From Actinernus sp. WN-2022 (taxonomy: Eukaryota; Cnidaria; Anthozoa; Actiniaria; Actinernidae), in contig JAOWCC010001589.1 in NCBI GenBank assembly GCA_030867875.1, forward strand, positions 79,259,537 to 79,323,536: a stretch of 64,000 nt of DNA, in the 5' to 3' direction. This document shows, piece by piece, positions 54,701-64,000 of the stretch (position 1 is its first letter; each line of letters starts with the position of its first letter). Below the pieces are notes generated by a model that was not told the origin of the DNA, made no database searches, and saw only the letters and a list, made by a program, of their open reading frames with translations. Position numbers and translations under genes: made by a program.

Positions 54701-57700
54701 CTTAAAGTCACTTAAAGTCACGGCATGCCGCTTTTATGCGAGCGTGGGAAAGCAGCAATGATGGCTCAACGGGTCTCTTGTTAGTTCAACCAACATGGGT
54801 CTTTGTTATTTGAATCTCTGGTAATTGATTGAAAGCCAAGAATACGTACCCTGCATCCGACATTAGTCTACACTGCTTCATGAAATCACAACTTGCCTGT
54901 AGAGAAATAACAATAAACGGCTGCTAAGAATGATAAAAGATATCTTACCGATCATTCTCGTCGGAAGCAGAGACTCGCTGGTAATAATTTTAGCGCATGT
55001 GTAGCTTATACTATCGATCAGTATGATCGTAAATCGAATAGAATACATGTATAAGGAAAACTTCGTTATCGCCTTGATACTATTTGAAGTCATGCAACAA
55101 ACAGAGAGACAAGTGACAACATTAAGGGACAAAAAGGCTCGTTTTCAGCCTCCTCCGAGGGCATCTCTTAGTTTTGAGCTTGGGCTTCCTGTGAACAAAG
55201 GGAAGAGGGATTAGGGATAATAAGGTGAGGGATAAAAGTGAAGAGGTAATCTATCTTTCTTCTCTCTCGGCTCGGCTATAGTCCTCCCCGATAATTCGAT
55301 CTTGTTCCTAATCCCCCTCTTCTTCAGGAAGCCGAGTTCCGAAGGGAGACCTGTGGAGGAGACTCCTATGCCAATCACGCCTCACCTTTCCTCCATACTC
55401 CATAGCAATCGCATCTGAGGGTAAGTCCCGTAACACGTCGGGGTCCTCGTGCAGTGGATTGGCCCAGAACTGCATGGTCCTCCCGTGACGTCTGCACGAC
55501 TTATACATGGACCGTACGTACGCTGCGTAAAGGTCCCCTTTCCCTTTCGCCTAATATCACGAGGAAATAAAATACTACAATAATGTAACATCCTAAGGAC
55601 GGGTAATGTGATTGGATCCATAAGAACGGGTAATGTGATTGGATCCATAAGAACGGGTAATGTGATTGGTTCCATAAGAACGGGTAATGTGATTGGTTCC
55701 ATGAGAACGGGTAATGTGATTGGTTCCATAAGAACGGGTAATGTGATTGGATCCATAAGAACGGGTAATGTGATTGGTTCCATAAGAACGGGTAATGTGA
55801 TTGGATCCATAAGAACGGGTAATGTGATTGGATCCATAAGAACGGGTAATGTGATTGGTTCCATAAGAACGGGTAATGTGATTGGATCCATAAGAACGGG
55901 TAATGTGATTGGATCCATAAGAACGGGTAATGTGATTGGATCCATAAGAACGTGAATGTGATTGGATCCATAAGAACGTGAATGTGATTGGATCCATGAT
56001 GGGTAATGTAATATGGATTTATCCGGTGGATAGCGTTATCCGCCCTTTGATAAAACCACGTACTAGATATATGTAAAAGGAGAAAAGCTGTGCAAGGCTT
56101 ATAGATTGATTTATAGATTATAGATTCCGTCTCATCACCTCGGCCATGACGTAGGATTTTCCTCTCCCAAACTCTTCAGTTACATCGAGGCCAACATGAG
56201 CAAACCTGAAAAGCACAGTGAACTGTAAGTACTCGGGAACTTCAACGATGGCTTCTTTATTTGGGTTGCTTGTTAAGTAAGGTTAAAGAGAAAAATAATA
56301 ACATCGTCTACTGTGGACAGGCAGAAACACAAAAACCAGATTAATTTAATAGGCCACTTTCGATATACTCTTCATTCTTCGCACACAAAAGTTTCAACAT
56401 GAGGCTCCGGGGTTGCCGTAGAATGTCTCCGTAGAACCGTAGTACCGTAGAACGTCTCCGTAGAACCGTAGAACCGTAGAACGTCCCCGTTAATTCCGGA
56501 TTTAGCACCCCTAAGGGGCCGCAACTTTCGGGTAGTAGCTACTTTCGGGAAGGCGTTACTTTCGGGCAATTAAAATATGGTATTGTTACTTTGGCTCCGT
56601 TTCCTTTGTTCTACTAAGACCAATATATCCATAGACCATAACATTGTTATATTAAAATTGGCCAAATATGGATTTGACCGGAACACCTTGACCTGGTTTG
56701 AGTCTTATCTAAGCTGGAGAAGTAAAAAATGCACAGTTAATGGATATCTGTCTAGTGCACATCCCATAACGTGTGGTGTACTTCAGGATCAATTATTGGT
56801 CCTTTACTTTTCCTTATCTATATTAATGATCTACCTAACTGTCTCAATGAAGGTTTCCCAAGAATGTATGCAGACGATACGAGCATTAGCTTCAATGCTT
56901 TAAGCCAAAACGACCTCCAAATGAAAATCAACGACGAATTGAAAAATGTCAACATTTTTAATAATATTTAGATTTATTTTAGAGTTGTAAATGAAATATT
57001 TTTAACTATCTTATTATTATATAACGTATTTTATCTAATTTTCTTTTTGTTGTGGCAAACCTGTAAAATAGCTGGGTTGCTCCCATGGGAGCATCCCTTA
57101 TATAGCTAAGTGTTTCTGACCACGTTAATAAAATTATTGTATTGTATTATTGAATCTCCAATCAACATACATATTGAAGAAAAGGAAATCTAAAAAGAGT
57201 TAGGTCATTTTACTGCAGAAAAGATATACAAAGCCTTAATAGAGCCTCACTTTCAATATTGCAGCTCGGTTTAGGATGGCTTTGCCCTACAGCTATCCAA
57301 CAAACTACAGAAACTGCAAAACCGCGCTGCCAGAGTAGTAACTAAATCGAGTTTTGATACTAGTTCAGAAAGTGAGCTTGATATGCTTGCTTGGGAGAAG
57401 CTATCTCTAAAAAGAACTAAACAAAAGGCTATAACCCCAGGTTATCTCCAGGAAATGTTTATCCCACATAGGACTAACTACCAATTACGGGACTCCGAAA
57501 ATAAGCGAAAATCTCTTCCAAAACCACGCACCAACTACATGAAACGTTCCTTCAGCTATAGTGGTGCAATCGTTTGGAACGATCTGCCATCTAGATGTAG
57601 GTATAGAAAAGCATTTTACCAAATCGGACTCCCACACAGCAAATATGTAAAACATATTACAGTTATAGTGGGTTGTAAATACTATTGATCTTAAATTTGT

Positions 57701-60700
57701 AACGACTGATATTTTTACCGTGTGTATAAATAAAATATATGTATGTATGTATCCCCATGATTCTCCTCACTTTCTTTGTCCTATATACTCCCCTTGCATA
57801 TCATCAATGCTTTAACACACATTCCCCTGGCATACTGCATGCATATTAGGTACTTATTGACTGAGTGGGAGGGCCGGAGGCGCTACGTTAGGAGGCCCGT
57901 TACTTTCGGAATTCTATACGGTAATTTTTATTTTATTTTATAGGAGAACAGAATACCCCGGAGCCTCACATTGAAACCTTTGTGTGTGACAAGAGAAGCA
58001 TAATTTATATCGAAAGTGGGCTATAGATGGTTTGCATTCAATCCCCAGAGATTCAAATGACAAAGGGAATGGCGGCCATGTTGGTGTACAGAACAAAAGA
58101 AGCTAACGAAGAATCTATTGTTAAAGGGCACCAACATGGCGGCTATGACATCACGTGCAAAGGGTCCATTGGTAACTCGCAGCAGTTTTATACACTGGCA
58201 TTTTTGCTGCCGGGGTTTGTCCGGTGGAGGGAACTTGTATGATAACCGGATAGGTATATGTAGCCATGTTGTCCAGAAACTGACCCGGTTCTACGAGAAA
58301 AATAGCCCCAAAACCCTTCCAAGTTATTGTGAAAACAACTCCGGATGTTCTCCCTGTTTGATTATTCTGAATCATCTATGATCCGGAATTCGATATATTA
58401 TTACGAAAAACAAGAGTGACGTCATAAACAAGAGTGCTCCCCGGGGGAGGGGAAGAGTGGGAGCGGGGGAGCGAGGCACACCTGACTTTCCGGGAGTCCT
58501 TTTTTGCTCTGACAAAGGGCTAGCGCTCATAATCTCACCTGCAACTCGCTCCCCACGTCGTATAACCTCATCAACTTGAAGTTAATAAAAAACAGTGTCC
58601 GCCTATGCACACCTACACTAGTTTTCATTTCAAAAACTAGTTATCGATTTCAACTTTATCAGAATAAACTATAGGATGATTCTACAATTGATGTGGTTAG
58701 TTAAAGATCGAAACACAATTACATAACAAGTAATTTACCTGGTAGAAGAGAAGCAAGGGAAGGCTTGTGTGTGCAGCCCACGTGCGAAGGTAATACTCTC
58801 GTCACTAGAAGGGCACAGGCAACTAGGAGGCCTGGTGAGAGACGGTTTAGTTTAACTACAATGGGTTATCATGATATCAAAAGACAACTACAGCTATGGC
58901 CACAATTACATATACAACTACTACTACTGACAACCACCACAACTACGTACAGCAACATCTACAGCAACAACTACGATCAACAACAACCACAACTATGTAC
59001 AGCTACATCTACAATTACAACTACTGACAGCTACAACTTCGATCTACAACAACCACAACTACGTACAGCTACATCTACAATTACAACTACTGACAGCTGC
59101 AACTACGACCGACTACAACCACCACAACTACATACAGCTACATCTACAATTACAACTACTGATAGCTACAACTATGATCGACTACAACCACCACAACTAC
59201 GTACAGCTACATCTACAATTACGACTACTGATAGCTACAACTATGATCGACTACAACCACCACAACTACATACAGCTACATCTACAATTACAACTACTGA
59301 CAGCTACAACTACAATCGACTACAACTACATACAGCTACCTCTACAATTACAACTACTGATAGCTACAACTATGATCGACTACAACCACCACAACTACAT
59401 ACAGCTACAGCTACATCTACAATTACAACTACTGATAGCTACAACTACAATCGATTACAACAACCACAACCACGTAGTTACATCCACAATTACAACTACT
59501 GATAGCTACAACTATGATCGACTACAACCACCACAACTACGTACATCTACATCTACAATTACAACTACTGATAGCTACAACTACGATCTACAACAACCAC
59601 CACAACTACGTACAGCTACAATTACAACTACTGATAACTATAACTACGATCGACTACAACCACCACAACTACGTACATCTACAATTACAACTACTGATAG
59701 CTACAACTACGATCTACAACAACCACCACAACTACGTACAGCTACATCTACAATTACAACTACTGACAGCTACAACTACGATCTACAACAACCACCACAA
59801 CTACGTACAGCTACATCTACAATTACAACTACTGATAGCTACAACTACGATCGACTACAACCACCACAACTACATACAGCTACCTCTACAATTACAACTA
59901 CTGATAGCTACAACTACGATCTACAACAACCACCACCACAACTACGTACAGCTACATCTAAAATTACAACTACTGACAGCTACAACTACGATCTACAACA
60001 ACCACCACAACTACGTACAGCTACAATTACAACTACTGATAGCTACAACTACGATCTACAACAACCACCACAACTACGTACAGCTACATCTACAATTACA
60101 ACTACTGACAGCTACAACTACGATCTACAACAACCACCACAACTACGTACAGCTACATCTACAATTACAACTACTGATAGCTACAACTACGATCGACTAC
60201 AAACACCACAACTACATACAGCTACCTCTACAATTACAACTACTGATAGCTACAACTACGATCTACAACAACCACCACCACAACTACGTACAGCTACATC
60301 TACAATTACAACTACTGACAGCTACAACTACGATCTACAACAACCACCACAACTACGTACAGCTACATCTACAATTACAACTACTGATAACTATAACTAC
60401 GATCGACTACAACCACCACAACTACGTACATCTACAATTACAACTACTGATAGCTACAACTACGATCTACAACAACCACCACAACTACGTACAGCTACAT
60501 CTACAATTACAACTACTGACAGCTACAACTACGATCTACAACAACCACCACAACTACGTACAGCTACATCTACAATTACAACTACTGATAGCTACAACTA
60601 CGATCTACAACAACCACCACAACTACGTACAGCTACATCTACAATTACAACTACTGACAGCTACAACTACGATCTACAACAACCACAACTACGTACAGCT

Positions 60701-63183
60701 ACATCTACAATTACAACTACTGACAGCTACAACTACGATCTACAACAACCACCACAACTACGTACAGCTACATCTACAATTACAACTACTGACAGCTACA
60801 ACTACGATCAACTACAACCACCACAACTACGTACAGCTACATCTACAATTACAACTACTGACAGCTACAACTACGATCTACAACAACCACCACCACAACT
60901 ACGTACAGCTACATCTACAATTACAACTACTGACAGCTACAACTACGATCAACTACAACCACCACAACTACGTACAGCTACATCTACAATTACAACTACT
61001 GACAGCTACAACTACGATCTACAACAACCACCACCACAACTACGTACAGCTACATCTACAATTACAACTACTGACAGCTACAACTACGATCTACAACAAC
61101 CACCACAACTACGTACAGCTACATCTACAATTACAACTACTGATAACTATAACTACGATCGACTACAACCACCACAACTACGTACATCTACAATTACAAC
61201 TACTGATAGCTACAACTACGATCTACAACAACCACCACAACTACGTACAGCTACATCTACAATTACAACTACTGACAGCTACAACTACGATCTACAACAA
61301 CCACCACAACTACGTACAGCTACATCTACAATTACAACTACTGATAGCTACAACTACGATCGACTACAACCACCACAACTACATACAGCTACCTCTACAA
61401 TTACAACTACGATCTACAACAACCACCACAACTACGTACAGCTACATCTACAATTACAACTACTGATAGCTACAACTACGATCGACTACAACCACCACAA
61501 CTACGTACAGCTACATCTACAATTACAACTACTGATAGCTACAACTACGATCTACAACAACCACCACAACTACATCTTCAATGGTCTTTTGCAGGATACA
61601 ATCACGTGGCTGTACTGGGTGGCAACATATGACTCTTCATTTATTTAAACGCACTTGTACGAGATCGGTATACAATTATTGGAAAAACTTGTTCGTAAAT
61701 GCTATTTTTCACCTCCAATCAATTGTCGATCTTTTTAAAATAGCGTTTGGAAGTTTGTTTGCCATTCAGTAAAGCCTTTCCCATGGGATCACGAGCGCAA
61801 TTAATTGGTTATTGAAGTGATATATCAGCACGTGACTGTTTCCTGCAAAAGGCTTATTACAACTACTGCTACGAGTACCAGAGGCGAATCTAGGACAGGG
61901 ACCTGCGGTGTCCAGGCCCCATTTTTTTGTCAAAGATGGGACCTCAATTCCACCCCCCCCCCCCCCCCAAAAAAGTCCCGTTTCAGGATTGCGCCCCTTC
62001 TCTCATAGCCGTATTTTTTCTCATAAATTCGAAGAAAAAAGTAACGTCTGCTTACCCGAGCGCTTAATTAGTTTCCAATATGCACACCTCATTGTGTTAT
62101 GGACCAATCAGATTTTACCTTCCATATCCTGGAAAGTGACGTAATGTTACATTTAAAAGGAATTCAGACAATACATTTGCCATTGACCAATCATAGGAGT
62201 GTGTACTGGCGCGCCAATTCACTAAAATTGTAACAATGGCTTTGATTGGGGCGAAAAATAAAACAAACCTGCTGACGTCGTGCTTGCATATTGGAAACTA
62301 ATTAAGCGCTCGGGTAAGCAGACGTTACTTTTTTCTTCGAATTTATGAGAGTGTAAAAATACGTCTGCATAGCAGGCTACTTCTATCAGTGAAAGTCTGG
62401 ATCCGCCACTGAGTACAACTAAAACTTTATGATAATTATAATTATAACCTTTCCAGTTCGTCAGATTCCTCGACATCTTTGTTCTTTTCAGCTAAATGTG
62501 CGTATTGCTTGAATACAAACCTACAGAATTAATCAAGTATATTTCTTACTGAAGCAGTACTGTCTTTTGTAACCTAATAAGAGAATATCTGACCCTCCTA
62601 ACCATATCCAATATCTTACCCTCCTAACCATATCCAACATAAGGTGGAATAATATGATTGTTAGCTACAGTAGTTTTTTTGGATTTCTTATTATATGCAG
62701 GCACATAATTATGTTTATTAATACACTGAAAGTTGCGTAATACGGCTGGGTATTTTAGGAGCAAAAATAACATGCAGCCGTATGACAAATTTTCCGTGTA
62801 ATACTATTTTAATATACGACCTTCACCAAATAAACAAAAACTTTATTTATTTTTCTTAAAGCTCCGATCTAAGATTGCAAGAAAATGCTATGAGTTTCAG
62901 TTCAAGAAACCGTCGGACGAACGGTGAATAAAAATCTGTTTTCGCGCGCTCCACTGTAACAGGCCCATTTTTATTGGCTCGCGCGCTTCCAAAACCATTC
63001 AAGTGTTCATAAACCAAGCTTGCCAACGCAGGCCAATCAACTGATGAAAACCGGTTCGTGACCCGTGTGCTCGCACTTGAAAACGACAAGACACATAATG
63101 AATAAATGTCTATGATTTCTACTCACCAACGACTGAAGCCGGACAAGCTTTCGATGTGTGGCACTAGTTCGATGTATCGAGTT
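42757..63183 (-). CDS. Family 20 glycoside hydrolase-like protein (hexosaminidase-related), 5' end outside window
   Basis: Exons in transcript order: 63127-63183, 62449-62520, 58739-58804, 58539-58566, 56139-56222, 55386-55550, 54850-54896, 52610-52651, 51776-51962, 51229-51489, 46540-46664, 44542-44637, 42757-42889. All phases join, giving about 453 codons to TAG at 42757. The two exons at 58.5-58.8 kb are the least certain. Family-like motifs in order: RYIELVPHIESLSGFSRW; FRFAHVGLDVTEEFGRGKS; GRTMQFWANPL; LPSDAIAMEYGGK; FFVCPGTLTWNS; LVCDWSLPGHVNPLS; GNIGRALNDLGKVH; VINRTDLANR; LIDHYQKVYLLRNKHGGL. This order fits GH20 proteins of the hexosaminidase D/bacterial type, which remove terminal N-acetylhexosamine. 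The usual catalytic Asp-Glu is Asp-Val here, so activity is doubtful. No signal peptide can be judged. Convergent with RBM25. Confidence 0.75.
43037..43247. repeat. 211-bp MITE with AGGTAATCGGCTAACTCTG ends
   Basis: Arms of about 60 bp, almost complementary, in the last intron of the GH20-like gene. A related solo arm lies at 40448. Confidence 0.8.
43567..44092. repeat. Inverted repeat pair with GCCTGCTTGCAGGCTCTGG ends
   Basis: Left block (43567-43680) and right block (43980-44092) are inverted relatives sharing GCCTGCAAGCAGGC, CTCCCACCACAGGA and AAAAAACACAGGGTC. They bracket about 300 bp of ordinary sequence. GH20-like gene intron. Confidence 0.65.
44681..44801. repeat. Near-perfect 121-bp hairpin
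   Basis: Arms of about 49 bp beginning GTATATACTTCATGGTAGTG, one mismatch, about 20-base loop. It lies 44 bases upstream (gene sense) of GH20-like exon 44542-44637, inside the intron. Confidence 0.85.
44838..45180. repeat. About 20-bp minisatellite interrupted by a small MITE
   Basis: Tandem copies of TATAGGCAATAAGTAAAGTG and variants. At 45040-45131 they are split by an inverted repeat with arms GCCTGAATTTCAGCCGTCTC and complement; the minisatellite resumes after it. Confidence 0.8.
45224..45748. mobile_element. TTAA-flanked TIR element, copy 1
   Basis: Ends AGTGCACCTAACGTTTATTT and complement; TTAA at 45220-45223 and 45749-45752. The TIRs are long (about 180 bp), the centre is unique, and there is no transposase. 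A second copy in the opposite orientation lies at 52797-53340. Confidence 0.85.
45843..46467. mobile_element. 625-bp inverted-repeat element with nested hairpin
   Basis: Outer arms GTAGATGTGGCTATATTTAG and complement. Inside, 45866-46009 forms another inverted repeat (GCTGGTTTTCACTTGATGGC and near-complement) containing paired CACCAACATGGC(G/C)GCCATG words. A relative of the inner part appears at 58040-58165. Confidence 0.65.
46908..46989. repeat. 82-bp palindrome
   Basis: AACAATTATTCACCTCAGTG followed by GTGAATAGTGGTGGATA and then their complements with almost no loop. GH20-like gene intron. Confidence 0.85.
47196..47570. mobile_element. 375-bp TIR element (family C, copy 1)
   Basis: Arms of about 90 bp containing GACGTATTTTTTCACTC, TTCGAAGAAAAAAG and ACCCGAGCGCTTAATTAGTT in inverted positions. 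Same element as 62008-62385. Confidence 0.8.
47571..48451. other. GH20-like intron stretch, nothing recognised
   Basis: A minus-strand ORF (48006-48311) begins with a short in-frame duplication (TSFCIEL twice) and matches nothing known. No other structure supported. Confidence 0.4.
48452..48694. repeat. 243-bp hairpin MITE
   Basis: Arms of about 88 bp starting AATAGGAGATATTGTAGTTG with very few mismatches around a 65-base loop. Confidence 0.85.
48809..49048 (-). CDS. 79-codon ORF in left arm of Mutator-like element
   Basis: Twin of 50071-50310. Starts MLKVWIFREELRGLEESPHG. A splice-donor-like TACCTGTGTG (GTAA on the ORF strand) sits within its last third, so it may be a first exon. Function unknown; possibly a captured or transposase-derived N-terminal exon. 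Confidence 0.4.
   Translation of the reverse strand: MLKVWIFREELRGLEESPHGQMASCVFRHLNIYIGEERKIPEVPQTRNKHITDEEEQLHNTQVRFHDFIDHFSTVLDFF
49228..49566 (-). mobile_element. Family B TIR element remnant inside the Mutator-like element
   Basis: Reverse-orientation match to the elements at 19754 and 25316 (AGTGACGACGGGAGGTAGAA, TTGTAATTAAGGCTATTG, AAAGTCCCT end). The leftmost 20 or so bases are missing. Unlike the two RBM25 copies it is not split by a later insertion. Confidence 0.65.
50071..50310 (+). CDS. 79-codon ORF in right arm of Mutator-like element
   Basis: Starts MLKVWIFREELRGLEESPRG and stops at the same position as its twin in the left arm; 63 of 79 residues are identical. A GTAAGATTTT donor-like site follows the codons for HSTQ, suggesting the exon might end there. 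Charged, Glu-rich, no recognised domain. Confidence 0.4.
   Translation: MLKVWIFREELRGLEESPRGLMASCVSRLLNIYIGEGKKSQEVRQTRNEHISDKEEQLHSTQVRFYDFIYHFSTVLDLF
50795..51170. repeat. About 95-bp tandem array bounded by an inverted TTGACGATGTTGCG
   Basis: Three to four copies of a unit containing GCACGCATCAGAGAACAATAG, GTGGCCCGCCAGTCTCTTGT and ATTTTATGTGCATTGTTCT. The array is entered at TTGACGATGTTGCG and left at its complement CGCAACATCGTCAA. It ends about 60 bases from GH20-like exon 51229-51489. Confidence 0.8.
52018..52216. repeat. Hairpin repeat with TAGCCTCCTCCGCAGGCATC ends
   Basis: Arms of about 45 bp (AGAGATGCCTGCGGAGGAGG and complement, then AATCTGATTTCTTC) around about 105 bp. A weaker relative sits at 55138-55360. 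GH20-like intron. Confidence 0.7.
52797..53340. mobile_element. TTAA-flanked TIR element, copy 2
   Basis: Same family as 45224-45748 but inverted relative to it, judged by the internal TGACGTCATCTCATTAATGC segment. TTAA at 52793-52796 and 53341-53344. Confidence 0.85.
53575..53620 (+). repeat. Poly-G tract
   Basis: About 45 nearly uninterrupted G (A only at a few places) in a GH20-like gene intron, so C-rich on the transcript. Strong G-quadruplex potential on the + strand. Confidence 0.9.
53645..54840. other. GH20-like intron with TACCGTAACTCTGTAATTTG-type repeats
   Basis: A (TA)n run at 54259-54277. From about 54320 to 54770 there are several direct and inverted copies of CCGTAACTCTGTAATTTGAT and GACATGCCGTGACATTGAAA. 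The same words occur near 17430-17550, 42915-43000 and 52240-52335. Otherwise nothing supportable. Confidence 0.5.
55598..56003. repeat. 27-bp tandem array, about 15 copies
   Basis: Unit GGTAATGTGATTGGATCCAT plus AAGAACG. Copies alternate between GGATCC and GGTTCC. Because 27 is divisible by three, ORFs run through it on both strands (nine-residue periods such as MDPITLPVL or IGSIRTGNV). It lies in the intron between GH20-like exons 56139-56222 and 55386-55550, so it is not coding. Confidence 0.95.
56590..57150 (+). mobile_element. CR1/L2-like LINE fragment 1, with 3' tail
   Basis: RT pieces YGFDRNTLTWFESYLSWR and, after a frame change, GSIIGPLLFLIYINDLPN and MYADDTSIS (catalytic ADD, about 56870). 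The sequence then departs to an AATAAAATTATTGTATTGTA tail ending near 57147. Frameshifted and non-functional. Confidence 0.75.
57151..57750 (+). mobile_element. CR1/L2-like LINE fragment 2, 3' end
   Basis: Open segment 57383-57688 reads SFSYSGAIVWNDLPSRCR near its end, typical of the C-terminus of CR1/L2 ORF2, followed by a TATGTATGTATG tail. Similar in type to, but distinct from, the LINE at 18090-19290. Confidence 0.7.
58880..61580 (+). repeat. 69-bp tandem array with long frame-preserving ORFs
   Basis: About 38 units of CTACAACTACGATCTACAAC, CACCACAACTACGTACAGCT and ATCTACAATTACAACTACTGA. The plus strand is nearly free of G. The unit is 69 bp and almost all length variants differ by multiples of three. 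The frame reading DSYNYDLQQPPQLRTATST is therefore open over 2 kb (59490-61640) and a second frame is open over 1.9 kb. One non-triplet change near 59475 shifts the frame. It lies in the intron between GH20-like exons 62449-62520 and 58739-58804. Confidence 0.95.
62008..62385. mobile_element. TIR element family C, copy 2
   Basis: Close match to 47196-47570 along its whole length, including ACCCGAGCGCTTAATTAGTT near both ends. It ends about 60 bases from GH20-like exon 62449-62520. Confidence 0.8.
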
Positions 63184-64000
63184 CTGCAGTAGGTATCAAG
63201 TTTAATAATATCGCTGCAAATAAAATAAGAAGTATAGGGTTCGGAATAATTATTTGCGGTTAAAACTAATAAGAAGTGCCATAGGCTACGAATGGCGACG
63301 AAATGAATTACGTATACGAAAAACTTTGAAGAATTTGGACACAGTTTTCAAGCTTTGATATCATGGTTTATAAGTAATATTCCATTAATAAATAGGACGT
63401 TCAGAGGACCAAGAAGTAGCACAATTCCGGTGAAACTATTGCTAGGGGTGCGTTCGGTTGACCGTATTTCGGAATAAGAACACAGAGAATGATCACTACA
63501 AATTGTTTATATCATATATCATATGTTAGCAAGCGTTTGTCGTTTACAGTGAAAAATGTACCAAATGTGCCTTCTATTCTTATTAATATGGAATACGGTC
63601 AATCGGACGCGATAAGGTAGCGCAACACCTGCATTAAAACCTGGCCCAACTTTTCAAGTTTTTCTCAATCGTAATCCATTTCCACCTTGCCATCCGTAGC
63701 TGTGGTTCTACTTCACTTGAGAAGTACCTTTCATTATATAATAATCAGTGCAAAACGCACGCTCTGATTGGTCAAGAGCCGTGTGTTATCAGAGGACAAA
63801 CACGTGGATGACGTCATGAGCGTGCGCAACCCATTTCTCAACTCGTTGTGATTTTTTTTAGTTTGCGATTATTATATTAAGCAAATAGATTCCATTCTGC
63901 TGTGTGTCTGTCCTCTTATAGATGCACAGATGACGCCAAAACGTGAAGAGAACATCAGTTACGCACTTAGAATAGAATAGAATCAACTTTATTTAACGAT
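63184..64000. other. Upstream intron of the GH20-like gene, window edge
   Basis: 63730-63975 is a reverse-oriented relative of 43325-43480 (shared CCTCTTATAGATG and GAGAAC(A/G)TCAGTTACGC). The last 30 bases (AATCAACTTTATTTAACGAT) look like the start of a minus-strand LINE 3' end cut by the window. No further GH20-like exon found. Confidence 0.4.

Larger units (their letters stand above)
56348..58022. mobile_element. TIR element containing LINE fragments
   Basis: Outer arms of about 75 bp: AGGCCACTTTCGATATACTC... then CAACATGAGGCTCCGGGG, inverted at the right end (CCCCGGAGCCTCACATTGAA, then TATATCGAAAGTGGGCTA). Related to the MITE at 22718-22917. The inside holds two LINE pieces (56590-56980 and 57290-57750). 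Confidence 0.7.

Noticed and set aside
55382..55997. Nine-residue repeat ORFs on both strands
   Set aside because: Produced by the 27-bp period. The minus-strand ORF happens to run into a real exon (55386-55550) but in a different frame from the exon's phase-consistent reading.
55598..56003. CRISPR-like appearance of the 27-bp repeats
   Set aside because: There are no unique spacers between units and the genome is eukaryotic. It is a minisatellite.
58765..59502. 245-codon ORF at the start of the array
   Set aside because: Its first codons are antisense to the probable GH20-like exon 58739-58804 and the rest is array.
59174..61648. 824-codon and 650-codon ORFs in the 69-bp array
   Set aside because: Overlapping open frames of pure repeat, antisense within a GH20-like intron, with no start context or domain. 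Kept as a finding, not as a gene.

Overview
This is eukaryotic, intron-rich, AT-leaning DNA from an animal. The mix of TTAA-flanked and other terminal-inverted-repeat (TIR) elements, CR1/L2-like LINE pieces, a tyrosine-recombinase retrotransposon and frequent ACATGTAC-type microsatellite snippets fits a cnidarian such as a coral or sea anemone. The species is an inference, not a demonstration.

Two genes face each other tail to tail. On the + strand, positions 813-38373 hold a complete RBM25 orthologue (splicing factor: proline-rich N-terminus, RRM, RE/RD-rich middle, C-terminal PWI domain). I could join 21 exons with consistent phases into 799 codons plus stop. On the - strand, positions 63183 down to 42757 hold the 3' part of a family-20 glycoside-hydrolase-like gene. 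I joined 13 exons with consistent phases (about 453 codons); its 5' end lies beyond the window. It is scattered in short exons that an ORF scan does not show as a gene. Its predicted active-site motif reads Asp-Val where family 20 enzymes normally have Asp-Glu.

Most of the window is intron filled with mobile DNA. RBM25 intron 1 holds a TTAA-flanked TIR element. Intron 2 holds a full-length Ngaro-like YR retrotransposon with identical split direct repeats. Intron 3 holds a 1.67-kb inverted-repeat element bounded by a 26-bp direct repeat. Introns 4, 7 and 11 hold related TIR elements that carry a HIRAN-like coding remnant. Intron 7 also has a CR1/L2-like LINE end. Intron 15 is almost wholly a 2.3-kb pyrimidine-rich minisatellite. 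The interval between the genes (38374-42756) is mostly foldback DNA with nested insertions.

Introns of the - strand gene hold more hairpin MITEs, a pair of TTAA elements, a Mutator-like TIR element with a clean 9-bp target duplication (48762-50357), a roughly 95-bp tandem array, a 27-bp array, a TIR element containing LINE pieces (56348-58022), and a 2.7-kb array built from 69-bp units (58880-61580). The long uninterrupted ORFs in these arrays are products of repeat structure. The three largest arrays (44/51 bp, 27 bp, 69 bp) all lie in introns of the two genes.
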